Source: Deltaproteobacteria bacterium (GTDB lineage Bacteria > Desulfobacterota > Desulfuromonadia > Geobacterales > Geobacteraceae). From it: a stretch of DNA of 6,983 bases. Each line of letters opens with the position of its first letter. The stretch's first letter is position 1. The position numbers and the translations under genes were made by a program. The notes under the pieces are model-generated. The model worked only from the letters and a program-made list of their open reading frames with translations, did no database searches and had not been told where the DNA came from. The stretch lies in NCBI GenBank assembly GCA_021810985.1, contig JAJZQA010000140.1, forward strand, positions 1-6,983, given 5' to 3'. Positions 1 to 5,001 of the stretch are shown here, piece by piece.

Positions 1-132
1 TTCATGACTCTCCAGGGCGCCTATCGTTTCCTGAACGAGCGACTCGGACAACTCGCCCTTTCCCACCAGGATCGTCGGATTCAAACCGTGGCCTAGACCG
101 CGCAGGAACCGCTTCTGTTTACCATTCAGCAT
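1..132 (-). CDS. yhbY: YhbY/CRS1 (CRM-domain) RNA-binding protein, N-terminal part
   Basis: Partial gene: 44 codons from an ATG at 132-130 run in frame off the left edge. The translation begins MLNGKQKRFLRGLGHGLNP and continues with a VGKGELSE motif and ALESHE at the edge. This matches the start of the YhbY family: a basic K-Q-K helix, then GLxHxLxP, then a glycine-rich loop equivalent to the family's GxxGL, then the helix ending in ALExHELI. Family members are about 95-100 residues, so roughly half is missing. YhbY proteins bind RNA through a CRM domain and associate with precursors of the large ribosomal subunit (family knowledge). An AGAGGG ribosome binding site lies at 143-138, 5 bases before the ATG. 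The gene is transcribed away from the kinase operon, so it probably belongs to a separate unit. The glycine loop has Glu where many relatives have a second Gly, which is unlikely to matter. Identification is confident despite truncation. Confidence 0.9.
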   Translation of the reverse strand, partial: MLNGKQKRFLRGLGHGLNPTILVGKGELSESLVQETIGALESHE

Positions 133-144
133 ACTTTCCCTCTT

Positions 145-156
145 TCAATTAATTGA
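145..156. repeat. 12-base perfect palindrome TCAATTAATTGA
   Basis: TCAATTAATTGA is a perfect inverted repeat with no spacer. It lies just upstream of the yhbY ribosome binding site (143-138) and just downstream of the proposed yhbY transcription start. It could be an operator for a small dimeric repressor or only an AT-rich leader. The sequence alone does not decide. Confidence 0.3.
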
Positions 157-168
157 CGTGATACCGAA

Positions 169-197
169 TTTGTACACCTTCCTTCTGGTTTTGTACA
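169..197 (-). promoter_or_regulatory. Candidate yhbY promoter containing two direct TTTGTACA repeats
   Basis: Read on the minus strand, TGTACA (197-192) and TACAAA (174-169) are separated by exactly 17 bases and match the sigma-70 -35 and -10 consensus at 4 of 6 positions each. Transcription would start near 163-161 and give a leader of about 30 bases before the yhbY ATG. The same two boxes are copies of an 8-base direct repeat, TTTGTACA on the plus strand at 169-176 and 190-197, offset by 21 bases (two helical turns). They may therefore be operator half-sites instead of, or as well as, promoter boxes. The promoter call is weak because the hexamers are imperfect. Confidence 0.35.
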
Positions 198-248
198 GCC
201 TGCTCTTTGCCGTGACCCGATTCGGCGGCCGATAATCACCTATCCAGG

Positions 249-276
249 TTGCTTTTATGCTTTCCACTGCTATAAT
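249..276 (+). promoter_or_regulatory. Sigma-70-type promoter for the kinase operon
   Basis: TATAAT at 271-276 is a perfect -10 hexamer and is preceded by TGC, giving an extended -10 (TGn-TATAAT, 268-276). A partial -35 box, TTGCTT at 249-254, sits 16 bases upstream. An extended -10 tolerates a weak -35. Transcription would start around 283-285, leaving a leader of roughly 75-80 bases before the histidine kinase gene. It points away from yhbY and is the only convincing promoter upstream of the four plus-strand genes. Confidence 0.6.
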
Positions 277-301
277 CCTCCATGGTTGCAAGATGTTACG
301 T

Positions 302-356
302 ACCAGCCTCCTGGTTTGGACAAAGGAGGATAACCTGAGAGCCCGGCCCTCGGAGG
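302..356 (+). promoter_or_regulatory. Structured leader with a CCTCC element facing two GGAGG elements
   Basis: CCTCCT at 307-312 can pair with AGGAGG at 324-329 (11-base loop), or its first five bases can pair with the GGAGG at 352-356 that serves the kinase gene. A third, mutually exclusive hairpin pairs ACCAG (302-306) with CTGGT (311-315) and places CCTC in the tetraloop. The first GGAGG has no ATG, GTG or TTG at a usable distance, so it looks like an orphan Shine-Dalgarno or decoy. Competing pairings that expose or hide the real site are plausible, but no known riboswitch class is recognised. Confidence 0.3.
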
Positions 357-363
357 AATGAAC

Positions 364-1995
364 GTGCAAGCGGAGTGTTGCTGGACAAAAGAAGTGATAA
401 CGGCCGGCGAATGTCAGTGTATTTCCACGGACGAAACAGACCTTTATACCTCGCTTGAACGGCGTTTCCTGGCCAAGTGTATCGAGTGCCCCCTGTTTGT
501 CCGGGATCAGGCACGCCTGACGGAAGAGGAAAACGCTGCCGCGCCGATCTTGCGTATTCTCATTGCCGAAATAACCCGCAACAAATCGAAGCTGAACACC
601 CTGGTCGGATTTCTTGACAGCAAAAACCTCGAAATACAGTTCCTGCATGAAATTGTCTCCGTTCTTCAGACCTCCCTGGAGCTTGATGAAGTCCTGTCCG
701 TTGCGCTGACCGCCATTACCGCCGGAAAAGGCTTCGGCATGAATCGCGCTTTTCTGCTCCTGACCAACAAGGAGCGTACACACCTGAAAGGCTACCTGGG
801 AGTGGGACCAAAAAACTACCAAGAAGCCTGGGAAATTTGGGAAGAAATCAGCAAAGCTGATCTGTCTCTCAGGGAAATGGCGACACAATTCCATCAAACC
901 AAGCTTTCCGCGGAAAAAACCAAATTCCACGATATCCTCGAACGCCTCTCCTTTCCCATGAGCGATGAGGGACATATTCTGGTCCGCTCCCTGAACGAAC
1001 GACGAGCAATCCTGGTCCGTGACGCATCACACCACCCGGAAGTCGATCCATTTCTGGCGGAAACCATTGGCGTCGACACCTTCCTGATCCTGCCGCTGAT
1101 CTCTCGCAACCGCCACATCGGGGTGATCCTGGCCGACAACTTCATAACCCGAAAGCCCATCACCCCGCAGGACATGTCTTTCATGGAAACGCTCACCTTT
1201 CCGGTGGCCTTTGCCATCGAGCGGGCCTCCCTCTATGAACATCTCCAAGAGGACCTGGAAAAACTGACGGCTGCCAATGCCAAACTTCACGAACAGCAGG
1301 AATTGATCGTCAGGATGGAAAAGCTGGCCCTGCTCGGCAAAATCACCTCCAGTATCGCCCATTCCATCAGGAACCCCCTGACGGTCATCGGCGGCTTTGC
1401 CCGTTCCCTGTTGAAAAATATCAGCGAGTATGACCCGAAGAGAGAACCGCTGGAAAACATCGTGCAAAAATCGAAGCAGCTCGAAGATGTGCTCTCTGAA
1501 GTACTCGGCTATGCGGATTCGGTTTTTCCGGCCATGGCCCAGTGGGACGTAAACCGGATGGCGGAAACTATCTACCAGGAATTGAGCAGGAAAACGGTAG
1601 GCTCCGGAATCACGATTTCCCTTGACCTTGCCCCGGACCTGCCCATGGTATATCTGGATTACCGCCAGATAGCCTACTGCATAAAAAAAATCCTCAGCAT
1701 CTCCCTCAAAGCCATGCAACCGGCAGGGGAAATCTATCTGGGCACCAGGATGGCGAACGATTGCATCGTGGTGGAAATTCGCGACACGGTCTGCCACCCC
1801 GAGAGGGAAGCGCACGAAGCCTTCCTGGACTCCGGCATGACAGGGTCCGAAGACGACTGCGACATGGAGCTGTCCTTCTGCCGGGTGATACTTGAAAATT
1901 ACTCCAAATCCTTTACTGTTGAAAGATGTGCGGGGCAAGGGAAGAGGTATCTGTTAGAGCTTTCCCTGCAAAAGGAGGAATCAGAGCATGAGTAG
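364..1995 (+). CDS. Cys-rich GAF sensor histidine kinase with degenerate ATPase domain
   Basis: Cytoplasmic sensor of 543 residues with no membrane segment. Start choice: GGAGG (352-356) is 7 bases before the GTG at 364 but only 1 base before the in-frame ATG at 358, so GTG is preferred; residues are counted from it. Order: Cys-rich N terminus (C5, C6, C17, C19, C39, C42, ending CIECPLF); helical linker; GAF domain about 93-290; coiled coil about 293-318; HisKA helix with the motif IAHSIRNPLTVIGG (H333, the expected phosphorylated His); then a poor HATPase_c domain about 435-531. In the last, the two N-box Asn are K442 and I446, the G1 DxGxG is DTVCH (474-478), and the G2 glycines are absent (CDMELSFCRV). 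ATP binding is therefore doubtful. Architecture is clear; kinase activity is not. It overlaps the downstream response regulator by 8 bases, so they are almost certainly a pair. Ligand unknown; the Cys cluster could bind metal, an Fe-S cluster or sense redox (inference). Confidence 0.93.
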   Translation: MQAECCWTKEVITAGECQCISTDETDLYTSLERRFLAKCIECPLFVRDQARLTEEENAAAPILRILIAEITRNKSKLNTLVGFLDSKNLEIQFLHEIVSVLQTSLELDEVLSVALTAITAGKGFGMNRAFLLLTNKERTHLKGYLGVGPKNYQEAWEIWEEISKADLSLREMATQFHQTKLSAEKTKFHDILERLSFPMSDEGHILVRSLNERRAILVRDASHHPEVDPFLAETIGVDTFLILPLISRNRHIGVILADNFITRKPITPQDMSFMETLTFPVAFAIERASLYEHLQEDLEKLTAANAKLHEQQELIVRMEKLALLGKITSSIAHSIRNPLTVIGGFARSLLKNISEYDPKREPLENIVQKSKQLEDVLSEVLGYADSVFPAMAQWDVNRMAETIYQELSRKTVGSGITISLDLAPDLPMVYLDYRQIAYCIKKILSISLKAMQPAGEIYLGTRMANDCIVVEIRDTVCHPEREAHEAFLDSGMTGSEDDCDMELSFCRVILENYSKSFTVERCAGQGKRYLLELSLQKEESEHE

Positions 1996-2395
1996 GATTC
2001 TGGTTGTGGACGACGAAAGCAGCATCAGGCTTCTCTATTCACACGAACTGGCAGATGAGGGACACGAGATCACGACCGCCTCCAGCGCGGCCGAAGCCGT
2101 TGAGGCGCTCCAGAAAGACGAATTCGACCTGATCCTGTTGGACATCAAACTGAAGAACGAAAGCGGCCTTGATCTCCTGCAAAGGATCGTCAAAGAACGC
2201 CACAATTTGCCGGTAATTCTCTGTACCGCATTTTCCTGTTACAAGGATGATTTCTCCGCCTGGCTGGCCGACGGTTATGTGGTCAAATCCGCCGACCTGC
2301 AGGAACTGAAAAACGAAGTTAAGAAGGTGTTGGAGAAAAAGGCGCTCAGAAATACCTCGAAAAAAATTGAGCTGACCACTCCCCTGGGATCGTGA
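1988..2395 (+). CDS. Single-domain response regulator (CheY-like receiver)
   Basis: A 135-residue protein that is a receiver domain plus a short Lys/Glu-rich tail, with no DNA-binding or enzymatic output domain. Receiver residues are all present: acidic pair D8-D9 in ILVVDDE, phosphoacceptor D52 in LILLDIKL, switch threonine T80 in ILCTAF, and K100 in YVVKS (Ser replaces the usual Pro after the Lys). Its start overlaps the kinase stop by 8 bases, and AGGAGG at 1973-1978 lies 9 bases before the ATG, so both initiation and translational coupling look efficient. Because it lacks an output domain, it must act by protein contact or as a phosphotransfer intermediate. The natural candidates are the enzymes encoded downstream or another signalling protein (inference). 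It appears able to accept phosphate even though the neighbouring kinase looks unable to use ATP. Identification is secure; the target is unknown. Confidence 0.95.
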   Translation: MSRILVVDDESSIRLLYSHELADEGHEITTASSAAEAVEALQKDEFDLILLDIKLKNESGLDLLQRIVKERHNLPVILCTAFSCYKDDFSAWLADGYVVKSADLQELKNEVKKVLEKKALRNTSKKIELTTPLGS

Positions 2396-2405
2396 CAACT
2401 CCAGG

Positions 2406-2434
2406 CCCGGCATCCCGCGGAGCCCTCCCGGCAT
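2406..2434. repeat. Direct repeat CCCGGCAT x2 in the 98-base gap
   Basis: CCCGGCAT occurs at 2406-2413 and 2427-2434, offset by 21 bases, in the gap between the response regulator and the fusion gene. The gap is GC-rich and contains no convincing promoter or intrinsic terminator, so read-through from the signalling genes is the simplest reading. The repeat may be chance in GC-rich DNA; two helical turns would suit tandem binding sites. Confidence 0.3.
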
Positions 2435-2479
2435 GCGGCACGGCCCACGAAGCCCCCTTCGGAACCAGAGAATAACCAT

Positions 2480-2485
2480 AAGGAG
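2480..2485 (+). promoter_or_regulatory. Ribosome binding site that fixes a TTG start
   Basis: AAGGAG lies 8 bases before TTG at 2494. The TTG places the nucleotidyltransferase motif at its normal distance from the N terminus (MKAVIMAGGFGTR). The next in-frame ATG, at 2509, would remove the first beta strand and has no ribosome binding site. Confidence 0.75.
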
Positions 2486-2493
2486 ATCGAATA

Positions 2494-5001
2494 TTGAAAG
2501 CAGTTATCATGGCCGGAGGCTTCGGCACCAGAATCCAACCGTTGACCAGCAACATTCCGAAACCGATGATCCCGCTCGCGAACCGCCCGATCATGCTGCA
2601 CATTGTCGAGCTGCTGAAAAAGCACGGAATCAACGAAATGGTCATGCTCCTCTACCATCAGCCTGATATCGTTAAGAATTTTTTCCGGGACGGCTCGGAT
2701 TTCGGTATCAAGATCGAATATGTTACCCCTCTTCAGGATATGGGAACCGCCGGTGCGGTGAAATGCGCAGAGAAACTTCTGGATGAACGCTTCCTGGTCA
2801 TCAGCGGCGACCTGCTCACCGACTTCAACTTGAAGAAAATCATCGACTTCCACACTGAGCACCGGGCCATGGCCACCATCACCCTCACCTCGGTCAAAGA
2901 CCCCCTCCAGTTCGGCGTCGTCATTACCGACAAAGAGAAAAGGATCAGCCAATTCCTCGAAAAACCGGGCTGGGGAGAGGTCATTTCCGACACGATCAAT
3001 ACCGGCATCTACGTGCTGGAGCCGGAAATTTTCCGCTACATCCCCGAGGACGAGAATTTCGATTTCTCCCATGATCTTTTCCCGATCATGTTGAAAAACA
3101 AGGATCCGCTCTTCGGCTACCCGGTCAAGGGCTACTGGCGGGATATCGGGAATACCGACTCATATCGCGAAGCGCACCACGACATCTTTCACGGCAAGAT
3201 CAATATCAGGATCGATGAAGAGAAACAGGATCTCCTCGGCAAAGATATCCGCATCGGCACCGACGTGCGCCTCGAAGATATGAAATCCCTGGAGGGAACG
3301 GTGATCCTTGGCGACAACTCCCAAATCCTCGGCAGTTCGCAGATCAAGGACTCGGTCATCGGACGCAACTGCACCATCGAAGAGGGCGCAAAACTCTTTC
3401 GCACCGTGATCTGGGACAACGTCTACATCAAGAAGGGGGCCAAGCTGATCGATTCGGTTATTTGCAGCAACGTCAGCATCGGCCAGGGAGTCGTTACCGA
3501 AGAAGGCACCATCGTCGCCGACGACACCTCGATCGGCGAAGAGGCTTATATCAAGAAGGATGTGAAAATCTGGCCGAAAAAACTCATTGAAGCCGGCTCA
3601 ATCGTCTCCGGAAACCTCATCTGGGGGGAAAAGTGGAAAAAAACCCTGTTCGAGGGGGCGATGATCCGCGGCCTTACCAATATCGAACTGACCCCGGAAT
3701 TCATGGCGAAGCTCGGCTGCGCCTACGGCAGCACCCTGCCGAAAGGAAGCTACATTCTGGCCGGCCGTGACGCCCATCGCTCGTCGCGGATGCTCAAGCG
3801 CAGTTTTCTCGGCGGGATCCTTTCCTCCGGTGTAAACGTTCGTGACCTGAAAATGATCCCCCTGCCGGTACTGCGCTATAAGCTCAAAACCTTCGGTGAA
3901 ACCGGAGGGGTCATGTTCCGCGAGTCTCAGGACGATCCGGCCTCAACGGAAATTCTGTTCCTGGATGCCGACGGGATCGATTTCTCCAGCGCGATGGGCA
4001 AGAACGTCGAAAGAATCTTTTACAAGGAAAATTTCCGGCGGGCGCATCATTCTGAACCGGGCGCCATTTCCGAATTGGCCAACGTCACCGAGTTCTACCG
4101 CGAGGGATTTCTCCGTGCCATCGAAGCGGGCGTGGCAAAACGGGGCAGTTTCAAAGTGGTCGTCGACTTCACCTCGTCCCCGGCCAGCCAGCTCCTGCCC
4201 GGACTGTTGAACGCCATGGGCTGTGAGGTCGTCGCCCTCAACGCCTACATCGAAGAGCAGAGCATGGAAAAGAGAGGGATGGACCGGACCCTCAACCTGC
4301 AGCAACTTTCGAAAATCGTCCGGGCCCTGGATGCCCAGGCCGGCTTCTGGCTCGATCCGGCCGCGGAGAGAATCATCCTGGTCGATGAGACCGGCACGGT
4401 GCGGACCGGCGAGGAACTCCTCTCCCTGATGGTGGCGCTCTCCCTTCCGAAAGGGGTGAAAGGGGTTTTCGCGGTGCCGGTATCGGCGCCCGCCATAATC
4501 GAGCAGATGACCCAGGAAAGGGGTTGTACTGTTCAGCGCACCAAAACATCCGAACGCTCCATGATCGAAGCGTCACTTTCCTCTGAGGTGGTCTTGGCAG
4601 GTTCCGGAAACGGGCACTTCGCCTTTCCCCATTTCCAGAATTCCTTTGACGGCATGTTTGCCATCGCAAAAACGGTCGAGATGTCAGCAACCAGGGGCAC
4701 ACCTCTCTCCAAGGTAATGGAAGAGATCCCGTTCCGAACCTACCTGGAAACCATTATCCCCTGTGTTTGGGAGATGAAGGGCCTGGTGATGCGGAAGATG
4801 AGTGAAGACAGCCTCGACAGGGAAGCCTCTTTCATCGACGGTATCAAGGTGCATTTCGGGGAAGATTGGGTTCTGGTGCTGCCCGACCAGATCCAACCCT
4901 ATATCCGGATTGTTGTCGAAGCCAAGAAAGAAGAAACAGCCCGGAAACTTATGCAAGAGTACCGGAAAAAAATCGAGTCGTGGAAGAAGGAATTGCCCTG
5001 A
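2494..5001 (+). CDS. Sugar-phosphate nucleotidyltransferase fused to degenerate phosphohexomutase
   Basis: An 835-residue fusion of the kind annotated as mannose-1-phosphate guanylyltransferase/phosphomannomutase. Residues 1-235 are a complete nucleotidyltransferase: GGFGTR (8-13), KP at 23-24, SGD (104-106, metal Asp D106), FLEKP (154-158), NTGIY (169-173) and YWRDIG (214-219). This half should join a sugar 1-phosphate to an NTP, releasing pyrophosphate. Residues about 250-370 are hexapeptide repeats of a left-handed beta-helix. Residues about 385-835 follow the phosphohexomutase fold, but the active-site loops are altered: RESQDDP (476-482) for the TASHNP serine loop, DPAAER (621-626) for the DGDxDR metal loop, GSGNGH (703-708) for GExSGH, and LPDQIQP (796-802) for RPSGTEP. 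Mutase activity is therefore doubtful; S478 may be the retained serine. No signal peptide or membrane segment, so cytosolic. Substrate (glucose or mannose 1-phosphate) and nucleotide cannot be assigned from sequence; the GH57 neighbour favours an NDP-glucose role (inference). Confidence 0.93.
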   Translation: MKAVIMAGGFGTRIQPLTSNIPKPMIPLANRPIMLHIVELLKKHGINEMVMLLYHQPDIVKNFFRDGSDFGIKIEYVTPLQDMGTAGAVKCAEKLLDERFLVISGDLLTDFNLKKIIDFHTEHRAMATITLTSVKDPLQFGVVITDKEKRISQFLEKPGWGEVISDTINTGIYVLEPEIFRYIPEDENFDFSHDLFPIMLKNKDPLFGYPVKGYWRDIGNTDSYREAHHDIFHGKINIRIDEEKQDLLGKDIRIGTDVRLEDMKSLEGTVILGDNSQILGSSQIKDSVIGRNCTIEEGAKLFRTVIWDNVYIKKGAKLIDSVICSNVSIGQGVVTEEGTIVADDTSIGEEAYIKKDVKIWPKKLIEAGSIVSGNLIWGEKWKKTLFEGAMIRGLTNIELTPEFMAKLGCAYGSTLPKGSYILAGRDAHRSSRMLKRSFLGGILSSGVNVRDLKMIPLPVLRYKLKTFGETGGVMFRESQDDPASTEILFLDADGIDFSSAMGKNVERIFYKENFRRAHHSEPGAISELANVTEFYREGFLRAIEAGVAKRGSFKVVVDFTSSPASQLLPGLLNAMGCEVVALNAYIEEQSMEKRGMDRTLNLQQLSKIVRALDAQAGFWLDPAAERIILVDETGTVRTGEELLSLMVALSLPKGVKGVFAVPVSAPAIIEQMTQERGCTVQRTKTSERSMIEASLSSEVVLAGSGNGHFAFPHFQNSFDGMFAIAKTVEMSATRGTPLSKVMEEIPFRTYLETIIPCVWEMKGLVMRKMSEDSLDREASFIDGIKVHFGEDWVLVLPDQIQPYIRIVVEAKKEETARKLMQEYRKKIESWKKELP

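Noticed and set aside
153..158. TTGACG as a strong -35 box on the plus strand
   Set aside because: No -10-like hexamer occurs 16-18 bases downstream; the sequence there is CT-rich.
217..231. Short palindromes CCGATTCGG and CGGCCG in the divergent region
   Set aside because: They are short and GC-rich with no relation to a promoter box or a T tract, so chance is sufficient.
145..975. Long minus-strand open frame (276 codons) across the intergenic region and the kinase 5' part
   Set aside because: It lies antisense to a clear GAF-kinase coding frame, has no recognisable domain, and would run through the palindrome and promoter region. It is best explained by codon bias of the plus-strand gene.
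1683..1690. Run of eight A inside the kinase N-box as a frameshift or sequencing error that could explain the degenerate ATPase domain
   Set aside because: The frame remains consistent with the ATPase fold on both sides of the run (QIAYCI before, ILSISLKAM and later GQGKRYLLELSL after), so no shift is needed.
1027..1938. Long minus-strand open frame (303 codons) antisense to the kinase
   Set aside because: No family motif is visible, and it mirrors the plus-strand coding frame over its full length.
2448..2461. Hairpin CGAAG-CCCC-CTTCG after the response regulator as an intrinsic terminator
   Set aside because: The stem is only 5 base pairs, it has no following T tract, and it sits within an apparent operon.
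2275..3072. Minus-strand open frame (265 codons) antisense to the response regulator end and the nucleotidyltransferase
   Set aside because: It is antisense to well-conserved catalytic motifs and shows no recognisable protein family.
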